Positions 22,520-32,476 of a stretch of 64,000 bases of DNA are shown here, piece after piece. Made by a program: the position numbers and the translations under genes. The first letter of the stretch is position 1. Each line of letters opens with the position of its first letter. Under the pieces are notes generated by a model. That model was not told the origin of the DNA. It ran no database searches and saw only the letters and a list, made by a program, of their open reading frames with translations. Origin of the DNA: Erwinia endophytica (GTDB lineage Bacteria > Pseudomonadota > Gammaproteobacteria > Enterobacterales > Enterobacteriaceae); NCBI RefSeq assembly GCF_009295515.1, contig NZ_RQVV01000057.1, positions 248,001 to 312,000 of the forward strand, read 5' to 3'.

Positions 22520-23139
22520 GTCCCTTTATTTATCCTGTCGCCACCTGCATTGCCGGGGTGGACGAAGTGGGCCGTGGGCCGTTGGTAGGGGCGGTGGTGA
22601 CGGCGGCAGTTATTCTCGATCCGCAAAAGCCGATCATTGGGTTGGCGGATTCAAAAAAATTGTCGGAAAAGCGCCGTGAAGCACTGTTTGAAGAGATCAA
22701 AGAAAAAGCGTTAAGCTGGAGTCTGGGACGTGCCGAGGCGGCAGAAATAGACCAGCTTAATATCTTGCATGCCACGATGTTGGCGATGCAGCGTGCCGTG
22801 GCCGGTCTGGCGATGACCCCTGATTTTGTGTTGATCGACGGTAATCGTTGCCCGGCATTGCCAATGCCTGCGCAGGCGGTGGTAAAGGGCGACAGCCTGG
22901 TAGCGGAAATTAGCGCTGCTTCGATCATCGCTAAAGTCACACGTGACCGTGAGATGGTTGAGCTGGATCGGTTGTTTCCGGAATATGGATTCGCTCAGCA
23001 TAAGGGCTATCCAACCGCACTCCATCGGGAAAAGCTGGCGTTGCATGGCGCGACGCCGCATCATCGTCGTAGTTTTGCGCCAGTGCGCAACGCCTTGCTG
23101 GATGCCGATGTCGCGGCTTCTGTCACGACCCTACTGTAA
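22516..23139 (+). CDS. rnhB: Ribonuclease HII
   Basis: A 207-residue enzyme that nicks DNA at incorporated ribonucleotides and degrades RNA in hybrids. The acidic active site appears as [12 protein letters not shown] (D16, E17) and DGNRCP, and [15 protein letters not shown] is typical of type 2 RNase H. I use the ATG at 22516, which overlaps the lpxB stop as ATGA; an earlier GTG at 22510 is possible. It sits between lpxB and dnaE, as in E. coli. Confidence 0.95.
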   Translation: MSPFIYPVATCIAGVDEVGRGPLVGAVVTAAVILDPQKPIIGLADSKKLSEKRREALFEEIKEKALSWSLGRAEAAEIDQLNILHATMLAMQRAVAGLAMTPDFVLIDGNRCPALPMPAQAVVKGDSLVAEISAASIIAKVTRDREMVELDRLFPEYGFAQHKGYPTALHREKLALHGATPHHRRSFAPVRNALLDADVAASVTTLL

Positions 23140-23171
23140 TTTTCACTCTTCAGTTTTAAGCGGGATCAGAG

Positions 23172-26100
23172 ATGGCCGAACCTCGTTTTATTCATTTGCG
23201 CGTACACAGTGACTACTCCATGGTAGATGGACTGGCAAAGACGGCGCCGCTGGTGAAAAAAGCGGCGGCTCTGGGTATGCCTGCCATTGCTATCACCGAC
23301 TTTACCAACCTCTGTGGTTTGGTGAGGTTTTACGGCGCGGCGCATGGACAAGGCATCAAGCCGATAATTGGCGCTGATTTCAACGTAGTCAGCGAAGCGC
23401 TGGGTGACGAGTTGTCACAATTGACCATACTGGCCGCTAACAACACCGGTTATCAGAATCTGACGTTGTTGATTTCGCGTGCCTACCTGCGTGGTTATGG
23501 CGCTGCGGGACCGGTTATTGACCGGGACTGGCTGATTGAGCATCAGGAAGGATTAATTCTGCTTTCTGGTGGTCGTCGTGGTGATGTCGGCAAGATGCAC
23601 CTGCGTGGTAACACGGCTCAGGTTGCCGAATGTCTGGCGTTTTATCAGAAATATTTCCCGGATCGCTATTATCTGGAGCTGATCCGTACCGGGCGGCCAG
23701 ATGAAGAGACCTGGCTGCATGCGGCGGTTGAACTGGCGGTAGCTGAAGGGATCCCAGTGGTTGCCACTAACGAAGTCTGTTTTCTTGAGGAAGAGGACTT
23801 TGACGCGCATGAAATCCGCGTCGCTATTCACGATGGTTTCACCCTGGATGATCCCAAACGGCCGCGTTTGTACAGTCCTCAGCAATATATGCGCACCGAA
23901 GAGGAGATGTGTGAGCTGTTCTCCGACATCCCCGAAGCACTGGAAAACAGCGTAGAAATTGCTAAGCGTTGTAACGTGACTATCCGCCTGGGAGAATATT
24001 TTCTGCCGCAATTCCCGACCGGGGAGATGACCACAGAAGATTACCTGGTGACGAAATCATGGGAAGGTCTGGAAGCGCGTCTGGAATTTCTGTTTCCAGA
24101 CCCGGAAGTCCGTGCGCAGAGAAGACCAGAGTATGATCAGCGCCTGGAAACTGAACTGAATGTGATTAATCAGATGGGTTTTCCGGGCTACTTCCTGATA
24201 GTGATGGAGTTTATCCAGTGGTCGAAGGATAACAACGTGCCGGTGGGACCCGGGCGTGGTTCCGGCGCAGGTTCGCTGGTGGCCTATGCGTTGAAAATTA
24301 CCGACCTCGACCCGCTGGAATTTGACCTGCTGTTCGAACGTTTCCTTAACCCGGAACGTGTTTCGATGCCTGACTTTGACGTCGACTTTTGCATGGAAAA
24401 ACGCGACCTGGTGATTGAGCATGTGGCGGATATGTATGGTCGTCAGGCGGTATCACAGATTATCACTTTTGGTACGATGGCGGCCAAGGCGGTCATCCGT
24501 GACGTTGGACGCGTACTGGGACATCCGTATGGGTTTGTTGATCGTATCTCCAAATTAGTCCCGCCAGACCCGGGGATGACGCTGGAAAAAGCCTTTGCGG
24601 CTGAACCGCAATTGCCAGAGATTTATGAGGCGGATGAAGAAGTTAAAGCGCTGATTGACATGGCGCGCAAGCTGGAAGGTGTTACGCGCAATGCCGGTAA
24701 ACACGCGGGCGGCGTGGTGATTGCACCCACGCAGATTACCGATTTTGCGCCACTTTACTGTGACGAAAACGGTAACCATCCGGTGACCCAGTTTGATAAG
24801 AACGACGTGGAATATGCCGGCCTGGTGAAGTTCGATTTCCTTGGGCTGCGTACGCTGACCATCATTGACTGGGCGCTGTCGATGATCAACGCCCGTCGTG
24901 CGAAGCAGGGCGAGCCGCCTATCGATATCGCGGCGATTCCGCTTGATGATAAGAAAAGTTTCGATATGCTGCAGCGCTCGGAAACGACAGCGGTTTTCCA
25001 GCTTGAATCGCGCGGTATGAAAGATCTGATCAAGCGCCTGAAGCCGGACTGCTTCGAAGATATGATAGCGCTGGTGGCGCTGTTCCGTCCGGGGCCTTTG
25101 CAGTCGGGGATGGTGGACAACTTTATTGACCGTAAGCATGGGCGCGAAGCGATCTCCTACCCGGATATCCAGTGGCAGCATGAGTCACTGAAACCGGTAC
25201 TGGAGCCGACTTATGGCATTATTCTGTATCAGGAACAGGTGATGCAGATTGCCCAGGTTCTGGCTGGCTATAGCCTGGGTGGAGCGGATATGCTGCGCCG
25301 TGCGATGGGTAAAAAGAAACCCGAAGAAATGGCCAAGCAGCGCTCAGTGTTTAAAGAAGGCGCGGAGAGTATCGGCATCGATGGCGAACTGTCGATGAAG
25401 ATCTTTGACCTGGTGGAGAAATTCGCCGGTTATGGCTTCAACAAATCGCACTCTGCCGCCTATGCCCTGGTTTCCTACCAGACGTTGTGGCTGAAAGCGC
25501 ACTATCCGGCCGAGTTTATGGCGGCGGTAATGACTGCCGATATGGACAACACCGAGAAGGTGGTTGGTTTGGTGGATGAATGCTGGCGTATGGGGTTGAA
25601 GGTGCTGCCTCCTGATATCAATTCCGGCCTCTATCCGTTCCACGTCAATGATGAGGGTGAAATCGTCTACGGCATTGGGGCGATTAAAGGTGTGGGTGAA
25701 GGCCCGATTGAAGCGATCCTGGAAGCGCGTCATCAGGGCGGCTATTTCCGTGAGCTTTTCGACCTTTGCGCGCGTACGGATACCAAAAAGCTAAACCGCC
25801 GTGTGCTGGAAAAACTGATTATGTCCGGGGCGTTTGACCGCCTGGGTCCACATCGTGCCGCCTTGATGAGTGCGTTGAGTGATGCGTTGAAAGCGGCAGA
25901 TCAGCATGCTAAAGCTGAGGCGATTGGTCAGGCTGATATGTTTGGTGTGTTGGCGGAAGCACCGGAGCAGATTGAAAAATCCTATGCTGATGTTCCCCGT
26001 TGGCCGGAACAGGTGCAGCTAGATGGTGAAAGAGAGACATTAGGGCTTTACCTGACCGGGCACCCGATCAATCAGTATTTGAAAGAGATCGAGCGCTATG

Positions 26101-26654
26101 TTGGGGGAATGCGCCTGAAAGACATGCACCCGACCAGACGCGGCGAAGTGATTATGGCGGCAGGTCTGGTGGTGGCGGCCCGCGTAATGGTAACAAAACG
26201 TGGTAACCGGATTGGCATCTGTACCCTGGACGATCGATCTGGTCGTCTGGAAGTGATGTTGTTTACCGATGCGTTAGACAAGTTTCAGCATTTGCTGGAA
26301 AAAGACCGTATCTTGCTCGTCAGTGGACAGGTCAGTTTCGATGACTTCAGCGGGGGGCTTAAAATGACCGCTCGCGAAGTGATGGACATTGATGAAGCCC
26401 GTGAAAAATATGCACGCGGGCTTGCTATATCGCTGACGGACAGGCAAATTGATGACCAGCTTTTGAACCGTCTCCGTCAATCCCTGGACCCTTATCGTTC
26501 GGGGACTATTCCGGTGCATCTCTACTATCAGAGAGAGGATGCGCGGGCGAGACTGCGCTTTGGCGCAGCATGGCGTGTGTCGCCCAACGATCGTTTGTTA
26601 AACGAACTGCGGTTGTTGCTGGGATCGGAGCAGGTGGAACTGGAGTTTGACTAA
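23172..26654 (+). CDS. dnaE: DNA polymerase III alpha subunit
   Basis: The 1160-residue replicative polymerase. An N-terminal PHP domain starts at [20 protein letters not shown]. The catalytic acidic residues D401 and D403 are in [15 protein letters not shown], computed from the codon positions. [17 protein letters not shown], the helix-hairpin-helix region and a C-terminal OB fold (about residues 985-1070) follow. It acts in the holoenzyme with the proofreading and clamp subunits. Length equals E. coli DnaE. accA begins 12 bases after it. Confidence 0.98.
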   Translation: MAEPRFIHLRVHSDYSMVDGLAKTAPLVKKAAALGMPAIAITDFTNLCGLVRFYGAAHGQGIKPIIGADFNVVSEALGDELSQLTILAANNTGYQNLTLLISRAYLRGYGAAGPVIDRDWLIEHQEGLILLSGGRRGDVGKMHLRGNTAQVAECLAFYQKYFPDRYYLELIRTGRPDEETWLHAAVELAVAEGIPVVATNEVCFLEEEDFDAHEIRVAIHDGFTLDDPKRPRLYSPQQYMRTEEEMCELFSDIPEALENSVEIAKRCNVTIRLGEYFLPQFPTGEMTTEDYLVTKSWEGLEARLEFLFPDPEVRAQRRPEYDQRLETELNVINQMGFPGYFLIVMEFIQWSKDNNVPVGPGRGSGAGSLVAYALKITDLDPLEFDLLFERFLNPERVSMPDFDVDFCMEKRDLVIEHVADMYGRQAVSQIITFGTMAAKAVIRDVGRVLGHPYGFVDRISKLVPPDPGMTLEKAFAAEPQLPEIYEADEEVKALIDMARKLEGVTRNAGKHAGGVVIAPTQITDFAPLYCDENGNHPVTQFDKNDVEYAGLVKFDFLGLRTLTIIDWALSMINARRAKQGEPPIDIAAIPLDDKKSFDMLQRSETTAVFQLESRGMKDLIKRLKPDCFEDMIALVALFRPGPLQSGMVDNFIDRKHGREAISYPDIQWQHESLKPVLEPTYGIILYQEQVMQIAQVLAGYSLGGADMLRRAMGKKKPEEMAKQRSVFKEGAESIGIDGELSMKIFDLVEKFAGYGFNKSHSAAYALVSYQTLWLKAHYPAEFMAAVMTADMDNTEKVVGLVDECWRMGLKVLPPDINSGLYPFHVNDEGEIVYGIGAIKGVGEGPIEAILEARHQGGYFRELFDLCARTDTKKLNRRVLEKLIMSGAFDRLGPHRAALMSALSDALKAADQHAKAEAIGQADMFGVLAEAPEQIEKSYADVPRWPEQVQLDGERETLGLYLTGHPINQYLKEIERYVGGMRLKDMHPTRRGEVIMAAGLVVAARVMVTKRGNRIGICTLDDRSGRLEVMLFTDALDKFQHLLEKDRILLVSGQVSFDDFSGGLKMTAREVMDIDEAREKYARGLAISLTDRQIDDQLLNRLRQSLDPYRSGTIPVHLYYQREDARARLRFGAAWRVSPNDRLLNELRLLLGSEQVELEFD

Positions 26655-26666
26655 AACAGGAATATT

Positions 26667-27626
26667 ATGAGTCTTAATTACCTGGATTTCGAACAGCCAA
26701 TCGCTGAGCTTGAAGCGAAAATTGATTCGCTCAAGTCGGTTGGCCGTCAGGATGAAAAACTGGATATTAATCTGGATGAAGAAGTGCAGCGTCTGCGCGA
26801 GAAAAGCGTTGAGTTGACCCGAAAAATCTTCTCCGATTTGGGTGCGTGGCAAATTGCACAACTGGCGCGACATCCATTGCGTCCATACACGCTGGACTAT
26901 GTTCGCAACGTCTTTACCGATTTTGACGAGCTGGCGGGTGATCGCGCCTATGCGGATGATAAAGCCATTGTGGGGGGGATCGCTCGTCTGGATGGTCGTC
27001 CGGTGATGGTCATTGGTCACCAGAAAGGCCGCGAGACCAAAGAGAAGATTCGGCGTAACTTCGGTATGCCGGCACCGGAAGGTTATCGTAAAGCGTTGCG
27101 CCTGATGGAAATGGCTGAGCGTTTTAATATGCCGATCATTACCTTCATCGACACACCGGGTGCGTACCCAGGCGTGGGCGCGGAAGAGCGCGGTCAGTCT
27201 GAGGCTATTGCCCGTAACCTGCGTGAGATGTCGGGTCTGAAAGTGCCTATTATCTGTACTGTTATCGGTGAAGGTGGCTCTGGTGGCGCACTGGCTATCG
27301 GCGTGGGCGATAAAGTGAACATGCTGCAGTACAGTACTTATTCGGTGATTTCACCAGAGGGCTGTGCGTCGATCCTGTGGAAAAGCGCCGACAAAGCGCC
27401 ACTGGCGGCTGACGCGATGGGGATCATTGCCCCGCGCCTGAAAGAGCTGAATCTGATCGATGCAGTGATCCCTGAACCTCTGGGGGGAGCGCACCGTAAT
27501 CCACTGGAGATTGGCGAATCATTGAAAGCGCAGTTACTGGCTGACCTGGCTGATCTGGATGTGCTCAGTACCGAGGAACTGCTGGATCGTCGTTACCAGC
27601 GTCTGATGAACTACGGCTACGCCTGA
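26667..27626 (+). CDS. accA: Acetyl-CoA carboxylase carboxyltransferase alpha subunit
   Basis: A 319-residue subunit that, with AccD, moves CO2 from carboxybiotin to acetyl-CoA to make malonyl-CoA. Key segments are [20 protein letters not shown] and the oxyanion-forming [15 protein letters not shown]. Length equals E. coli AccA. It lies 12 bases after dnaE and ends the conserved block; the genes that follow accA in E. coli are not here. Confidence 0.97.
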   Translation: MSLNYLDFEQPIAELEAKIDSLKSVGRQDEKLDINLDEEVQRLREKSVELTRKIFSDLGAWQIAQLARHPLRPYTLDYVRNVFTDFDELAGDRAYADDKAIVGGIARLDGRPVMVIGHQKGRETKEKIRRNFGMPAPEGYRKALRLMEMAERFNMPIITFIDTPGAYPGVGAEERGQSEAIARNLREMSGLKVPIICTVIGEGGSGGALAIGVGDKVNMLQYSTYSVISPEGCASILWKSADKAPLAADAMGIIAPRLKELNLIDAVIPEPLGGAHRNPLEIGESLKAQLLADLADLDVLSTEELLDRRYQRLMNYGYA

Positions 27627-27648
27627 TAACGGGCTGGCCTCCGCAACA

Positions 27649-27721
27649 GCGGGTTCCGAATCTGGAACGGTTATGAGGAGTGATTCTCATGGCGGTGGCA
27701 GGTCTGGAGCCCGCTTTTTTT
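27649..27721 (+). terminator. Large branched terminator after accA
   Basis: The outer arms at 27649-27664 and 27698-27713 pair over 16 positions with two G-U pairs and two mismatches, and seven T follow. An inner hairpin, ATGAGGA with TTCTCAT, fills the loop. It marks the end of the conserved block. Confidence 0.65.
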
Positions 27722-27817
27722 ATGCGTGGCAAGTGGGGGAAGTCACTTCCGGCTGGGGAGGGAAATCGCCCTGGAAACGCGGGGCGATTCAGTATAGCTG
27801 GCTGAGATATAAGGTCA

Positions 27818-28150
27818 TCAGGTCTTGTCTTTGATCGCGTCGGTGTGGCCATTGTTTTTCACCGATGCGATACCTTTTTCACGGGATTGCTCTGTGGCAT
27901 ACATTTGGCTGGTGCCAATAACCTGATGGTTTGCGGCTTTCAGATTGAAAAAGAATTTGCCGTTTGCAGCCACTTTCTTTTCGTAGCGCTCATCCAAAGG
28001 GCTGTTTTTCTGAACCGATGCAATACCATTCTCAGCTGCGCTTTTAGTGGTATACAGTTCACTGGTCAGGATGATTTCGCTGTTTCCTGCTTTAAGGACA
28101 AATCTGAACTGATTATCGCTACTTTTACTCAATTCGAACCAACCAGACAT
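27818..28150 (-). CDS. yegP: YegP-like DUF1508 (UPF0339) protein
   Basis: A 110-residue protein made of two tandem DUF1508 repeats (FRFVLKAGNSEIILTSELYT and FFFNLKAANHQVIGTSQMYA), each with the family pattern of a small beta-rich unit followed by GIASVKNN. It aligns with E. coli YegP over its length. The ATG at 28150 is used because AAGGAG lies just upstream of it; an earlier in-frame start would add 15 unmatched residues. Its function is not established. It is isolated, convergent to accA, and marks the left edge of the accessory region. Confidence 0.88.
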   Translation of the reverse strand: MSGWFELSKSSDNQFRFVLKAGNSEIILTSELYTTKSAAENGIASVQKNSPLDERYEKKVAANGKFFFNLKAANHQVIGTSQMYATEQSREKGIASVKNNGHTDAIKDKT

Positions 28151-28195
28151 GTTAACTCCTTGATATAAAAAGCTAATGTAAACAGTTTGGATCAC

Positions 28196-28567
28196 GCCAA
28201 CAATACATTAGCGTCATATCAGTATGCACATAAAATCGGCATATTTCCAACAGGTTATTTCGGTACTAATGAGCAATATTAGCCTGTTTATTACACCGTT
28301 CCAGTAGACATTTAATATTGTCTACCACTGTCGTGTTTTTCAAATTTATAACGTTGAGTCTTCTGAAATGGGTGACAGAGTGTGGTGCATAAAATAGCGT
28401 GACTGCACCGTTTTGCGGTGTTGATGGGGGGGCAGGTTTCATTGCTGTCGGGTCAGAAACAGCGTCACACAGACATGAGACACGGTAAGCAGGTCAGCGA
28501 GTACTGACGGGTAGAGGGTATGGATAAGTATAATTTCCAGAAAATTTCATTAAGCATAATCTGAAAG
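28196..28567. other. Intergenic region between yegP and the small-ORF pair
   Basis: About 370 AT-rich bases with no supported gene. A short hairpin, CACCG/CGGTG, lies near 28407-28421, without a T tract. The left side should hold the yegP promoter. Confidence 0.5.
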
Positions 28568-28595
28568 TTGATCACTTTTTTTGATGGTTTATACT
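28568..28595 (+). promoter_or_regulatory. Candidate promoter of the 33/50-residue ORF pair
   Basis: TTGATC (28568-28573), 16 bases, then TATACT (28590-28595), about 33 bases before the first ATG, in an AT-rich stretch. This matches sigma-70 elements well. Confidence 0.5.
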
Positions 28596-28627
28596 ATTTT
28601 TTACGATAAAACTTATAAGGACTGTCA

Positions 28628-28729
28628 ATGAAATGGCGGATATCTACTCGGGGATGGGTCTTATTGGCTGTGTTTATGGGATGTCTGACTTTTTGGTCGC
28701 TCATTGTGCTCTGGGGGATGAACGGATGA
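28628..28729 (+). CDS. Candidate 33-residue single-span membrane protein
   Basis: This ORF is too short for usual gene finders. It encodes MKWRISTRGW, then a hydrophobic run VLLAVFMGCLTFWSLIVLWG, and ends MNG. Positive residues before the span predict an inside N-terminus. The TAAGGA at 28616-28621 is a fair ribosome binding site. Its TGA overlaps the ATG of the next ORF as ATGA, a sign of translational coupling. I do not recognise a family. A promoter-like sequence lies just upstream, which supports expression. Confidence 0.5.
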   Translation: MKWRISTRGWVLLAVFMGCLTFWSLIVLWGMNG

Positions 28730-28878
28730 CTGATGCTCATGAGGATAAAGATAAAAAAATGTCTTCGGAGGAGATGGATCGTTTAGAAGGATGGCGGATG
28801 AACGAACTACAACGTCGATTTATCAAGTCGTTACTCCCCAATAAGAGAGAGAATAAACCACCCGAAGTGGAAGAATAG
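28726..28878 (+). CDS. Candidate 50-residue hydrophilic protein, coupled to the membrane ORF
   Basis: Starts MTDAHEDKDKKMSSEEMDRL and continues with a helix-forming, charged segment (EGWRMNELQRRFIKSLL) and a proline/acidic tail. The open frame extends upstream to 28633, but that part overlaps the membrane ORF in another frame. The ATGA overlap with the preceding ORF makes 28726 the better start. No family is recognised. Coupling to a single-span peptide suggests that the two work together, for example as a membrane anchor with a cytosolic partner; that is inference only. Confidence 0.45.
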   Translation: MTDAHEDKDKKMSSEEMDRLEGWRMNELQRRFIKSLLPNKRENKPPEVEE

Positions 28879-29182
28879 TGCTGCCAGTTCAGAGAGAAAA
28901 ACCTGATTTATTCATCATACGCACCCCAGCGTAATCATCACTCCATCTATTTGAATTTTTTATTGTTTTTCGGGTTTTTTCTTCAGTGTCAGGGCTGTTT
29001 GGTCTGCGGTTAAACCGGGGGTGATTATGCTGGCACGACACCCGAGGAAAGAGCCCGTTTAATGTCGAATGTTTATACGTGATTTTTTAAAGGGTTGTAA
29101 ATAGCCCTCTGGCTGATTACGCTAAGCAACTATCAGATCAGGCCGCATCTTCTTTTTTCCGCCTGTTAAGGCTGTGGACATC

Positions 29183-29563
29183 ATGCTCAAACCGTTAATT
29201 GCCGTTATTATTGGTGGATCCGCTGGTTGTGTGATCCGCTGGTTGCTGGCCATCCGACTAAACGGACTGTTTCCGAATTTGCCACCAGGCACGCTGCTGG
29301 TAAACCTGGTCGGCGGCTTTATTATTGGCGCGGCGATGGCCTGGTTTCTGCGTAACCCGCAACTCGATCCAGCCTGGAAGCTGTTGATCACCACTGGACT
29401 GTGTGGTGGCATGACCACCTTTTCCACTTTCTCGCTGGAGATTGTCACGTTGATGCAGGCGGGCAATTATCTCTGGGCGATGATCTCGGTATTCACCCAT
29501 GTGGTGGGCTCGTTACTGATGACCTTTGCCGGCTTCTGGTTGATGACGGTGCTGGTAGGGTAA
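29183..29563 (+). CDS. crcB: Fluoride exporter CrcB/Fluc
   Basis: A 126-residue membrane protein with four hydrophobic helices that exports fluoride as a dual-topology dimer. Family marks are VNLVGGFIIGA, with the conserved asparagine, and GGMTTFSTFS in helix 3, with the phenylalanine and threonine or serine residues that line the pore. The ATG at 29183 (MLKPLIAVIIGGSAGC) fits the family; a GTG three codons earlier is less likely. I saw no fluoride riboswitch upstream. It stands alone ahead of the first insertion sequence. Confidence 0.92.
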   Translation: MLKPLIAVIIGGSAGCVIRWLLAIRLNGLFPNLPPGTLLVNLVGGFIIGAAMAWFLRNPQLDPAWKLLITTGLCGGMTTFSTFSLEIVTLMQAGNYLWAMISVFTHVVGSLLMTFAGFWLMTVLVG

Positions 29564-29825
29564 TTTCTCCGTCTTCGCGGCGATTAGCACTATAAATGCT
29601 GCAGTGCTCCGCGGCTTGACGTCTAGGAATTTCAAACTTCCAGAGGGCGCTCTGGAACGTCAACTGTGGGGCTAAAATCCTTATAATTTGCCGGAGGGTG
29701 GCATAAAGGTGATAGATTTTCAATACGTTAGGTTGCTTTTTGTACGGATTTCCTGAATGCAGGCGGATCTTTCCTGCATCAACCAACGTAACGCATTCGT
29801 GCTATCTCTCCGGCGTTCGATACTA

Positions 29826-30600
29826 GGGTGTGTCCCGTAACCGCACAGACATGTCATGAATGGCATATACTGGGTACTCTGTTCTGGCGCCCCCTGGCGA
29901 GATTTACCTGAACGCTATGGTCACTGGAAAACAATTTACAACCGTTTTAACCGGTGGTCTAAATCCGGAGTAATGAACAGTATTTTCAATAGATTACTTC
30001 AGATTCTGGATGAAAAATCACTGGTTGACTGGGATGTCATAGCGCTTGATGGCAGCAACATTCGTGCCCTGAAAGCGGCCGCAGGGGCGAAAAAAAACAT
30101 CCAGATAAACCCGACGATCATGGGTTGGGTCGCTCTCGCGGCGGCTTTGGCGCCAAAATCCATCTGGCGACAGATGGTACCGGATTGCCGCTGAGTTTCA
30201 GCCTGAGCGGCGGACAGGCCCACGAAAGTCGGTATGCAAAAGCGTTACTCAGCCAGGTCGGTGTTATTCGTAAAAGTGGATGCCTGAAATCCCGTCCCAA
30301 AGCCGTACTGGCGGATAAAGGATACTCAGGCAGGGATTTTCGTATTTATTTGAAAGAAAAAGGAATAAAAGCGGTTATTCCTTTTAAATCGAATGAAAAA
30401 GCCAGTCAGGACGGGCGAAGAAAACTCGACAAACGGCTGTACAGAAAACGCAATGTCGTGGAACGTTGTTTTGCGATGCTAAAAGAAAATCGTCGTATTG
30501 CAACACGCTCAGAAAAAACAGCAAGAAACTACCTGAGTATGCTAAAACTGGGAGCTGTCAGGCTGTTTTTAAAGCGGTTGTTAAGTTAAGGGACACACCC
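29826..30600 (+). mobile_element. Internally deleted IS5-family element (IS427-like)
   Basis: Perfect 11-bp terminal inverted repeats GGGTGTGTCCC bound a 775-bp element, and the similarity extends inward to 15 of 16 bases when the flanking A/T is counted. TA flanks both ends (29824-29825 and 30601-30602), which fits the TA duplication of this group. The transposase reads in two frames and lacks its N-terminal part, because only about 30 bases separate the left end from the first ATG. The element is therefore probably inactive. Confidence 0.85.
29856..30589 (+). pseudogene. IS427-type transposase, two frames, N-terminus deleted
   Basis: The first frame (29856-30194) starts MNGIYWVLCSGAPWRDLPER and contains the first DDE aspartate in IALDGSNIRA. 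The second frame continues with GRSRGGFGAKIHLATDGTG, the second aspartate in VLADKGYSG and the glutamate in RNVVERCFAMLKENRR. The two frames join by a -1 shift on the run of eight A at 30090-30097, which is the normal expression mode of this group. About 40 N-terminal residues of the family are missing, so I call it broken. The triad itself is intact. Confidence 0.8.
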
Positions 30601-30690
30601 TAAATATTTTCGTGATGGGTTTGGATCCTCTGTTGGGTTGCCTCATGTATTTAATGCCATGATTGATATTGTTGCTTCTTAGGAGTTTAT

Positions 30691-31485
30691 ATGAATAACG
30701 CTACTTTTAAAAAATTACATTCAAAAGAATCATTTTTTATTTTAGGTAATTGCTGGGATGCACTTTCAGCAAGAATATTTGAGCAAGCAGGTTATAAAGC
30801 ATTAGGAACATCTAGTTGGGCTTTATCTTCTATGCAGGGTGTTAAGGATGGTGAAAATATCTCCTTTGATACTATTTTTGATAATGCTAAAAAGATACTC
30901 TATCAAATTTCAATTCCACTTTCCATTGATATAGAAAAAGGGTATTCACAAAATACTGCTGATATTGTCACTAATGTGGTTAAACTTGCCGATATTGGTT
31001 GTTCCGGAATAAACATAGAAGATTCGTTAGTTCATGGTGGTCTGTTACCCTCTGAACAATTTGCAAAAATAATTGCATCGATAAAAACAGGTTTATTGGC
31101 TAATGGTTTTCCCGATTTTGTCATCAATGCGAGAACCGATACTTATTTAAGTGAATCTTGCAATGAAAAAATCGCTGAGACCCTGAGAAGAGCTGCAATT
31201 TATCACGAAGCAGGAGCGGACTGTTTGTTTGTTCCTGGGTTAAGCGAACTTCAATCAATTTATGAAATATCCAGTCATATCTATCTACCATTGAATATTC
31301 TAAATTTGCCTCACATAGACAATGTAAAAGATCTTCAATCGGCTGGGGTTAACCGGTTTAGTCTCGGTAACTCTGTGTTTGATGATATGTTGGCATATTT
31401 AGAAAAGAGCATCGCTTTGACATATAAGAGTGGAGATTATGCTGCCTTTTATAATCATGCCCAACTAGCTTTAACCTTCAAATAG
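30691..31485 (+). CDS. Isocitrate lyase/PEP mutase superfamily protein
   Basis: A 264-residue TIM-barrel protein. PLSIDIEKGY carries the magnesium-binding aspartate of the superfamily, and GINIEDSLVHGG is the next barrel motif. The cysteine-lysine catalytic loop of true isocitrate lyases is not seen, so a C-C or C-P lyase on a small acid is more likely; the substrate cannot be read from sequence. The gene is markedly AT-rich (17 G/C in the 60 bases 30721-30780), unlike the conserved block. It lies between two insertion-sequence remnants, which points to horizontal acquisition. A good AGGAG precedes the ATG. Confidence 0.85.
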   Translation: MNNATFKKLHSKESFFILGNCWDALSARIFEQAGYKALGTSSWALSSMQGVKDGENISFDTIFDNAKKILYQISIPLSIDIEKGYSQNTADIVTNVVKLADIGCSGINIEDSLVHGGLLPSEQFAKIIASIKTGLLANGFPDFVINARTDTYLSESCNEKIAETLRRAAIYHEAGADCLFVPGLSELQSIYEISSHIYLPLNILNLPHIDNVKDLQSAGVNRFSLGNSVFDDMLAYLEKSIALTYKSGDYAAFYNHAQLALTFK

Positions 31486-31657
31486 CAAAATATTCGTTGC
31501 CAGCGAAATTGGATCGCTGGCCACAATTCCTTTAACTTTTCGTCGATGGCCCGAACACCGCAAAAGAGGGGAATGGCGTCACCTAACGCCTGATGGATAA
31601 ATCATTAGCCATCATGACTGCTCAGATGGACAGAAAACATATCTTCTGGACGCACTG

Positions 31658-32023
31658 TTACAGCAGGTTGTCGGCGGCCAGGGCACCAAGGAGCCAGCGG
31701 TTGGCTTCAAACAGCGGCCACAAGGTGTCGGGCAGGGTGAAAGTCCCGTGCTGGCACGGCGTATCCGGCAGACGTGCCATCATGGTGGCAATCCACAGGT
31801 CAGTGGCCTTTTTCCCGCATGTCGGGCATCTGCGGCCGTTGCAGCTCTGGTGAACAAACTGGTGGTGTGTGCAATCAGCGTTACTGCAATGAAATTCGCG
31901 GGAACCCATCAGTGGTGTACCGCAAGCCAGCATTTTGGTAATGACCTCGACTTCGACCGGCCGTACTGGATGGCTGGCCATGATGTCGGCCCAGGCACCG
32001 TTGCGCTGGAACAACGCCTTCAT
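31658..32023 (-). pseudogene. Truncated IS91-type transposase (zinc-binding N-terminus)
   Basis: About 121 residues from MKALFQRNGAWADIM. They include the cysteine-rich zinc domain (FHCSNADCTHHQFVHQSCNG, then RRCPTCGKKATDLWIATMMA) and the start of the next segment (HGTFTLPDTLWPLFEANRWL). After LLGALAADNLL the frame stops, where intact members run on to about 400 residues. A few residues are also missing inside that last segment. It is a decayed fragment without the rolling-circle catalytic residues. Confidence 0.75.
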
Positions 32024-32045
32024 GGGCCTCGGTTGAAAGCCGCTG

Positions 32046-32318
32046 TCACCAGACCGGGCCATCGGCATGCATCGCGGCTTCGGTTTCATAGAGGTCGAAT
32101 TGGCGGCAGTCATGGCAGAAGGCGACGAAATGGTAGGAAGAACGGGGGAACAGGCGGTAAAAGGTTTCCCAGAAGCACTGGGTACAGGAAGGGTTATTGC
32201 CATCAACAAATTCTTTAAAAACAGTTTGATAAGGATATTGGTTTTGGCGGGCGACGTCTTTTAGTGCCTGCTTAACCATTTTTGTATGAATTTGCTGATG
32301 TTCGGGGGAATGGGACAC
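32046..32318 (-). CDS. Unrecognised 90-residue ORF upstream of the IS91 transposase fragment
   Basis: Encodes MSHSPEHQQIHTKMVKQALK and a cysteine-containing middle (CTQCFWETFYRLFPRS, CHDCRQFDLYETE). It ends 22 bases before the transposase fragment on the same strand. IS91 elements carry a small ORF in this position, but I cannot show that this is one. A fragment of an unrelated gene is equally possible. Confidence 0.4.
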   Translation of the reverse strand: MSHSPEHQQIHTKMVKQALKDVARQNQYPYQTVFKEFVDGNNPSCTQCFWETFYRLFPRSSYHFVAFCHDCRQFDLYETEAAMHADGPVW

Positions 32319-32476
32319 TGCGCTTACCTGCGGTTGAGTCGTTTCAGAACGTCACCATTTTGCCATACATCGATTTGCAGCCGCCAGGCTGCTTCGTTCT
32401 TGAGGCGCTCAGAACAACATTTCCGCCATGATGATTAAAAAAGGGCGAGTCGCGCCATCCCTGGCATGCTGTGTCT

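Larger units (their letters stand above)
31658..32318 (-). mobile_element. IS91-family remnant
   Basis: The minus strand holds the N-terminal third of an IS91-type transposase preceded by a small ORF, the layout of IS91 elements. The catalytic (HUH) domain is absent. The ends of the element were not identified. Confidence 0.6.

Noticed and set aside
28633-28878. One 81-residue ORF instead of two small ORFs
   Set aside because: The ATG at 28628 in another frame gives a clean membrane peptide with a better ribosome binding site and an ATGA junction, so the longer frame is probably not the real start.
29020-29182. Fluoride riboswitch in front of crcB
   Set aside because: I looked for the conserved crcB-motif core and saw only a short GGGTG/CACCC pairing without the required bases.
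31748-32218. 156-codon forward ORF over the IS91 remnant
   Set aside because: It is the complement of the zinc-domain transposase fragment, whose cysteine pattern on the other strand is convincing.
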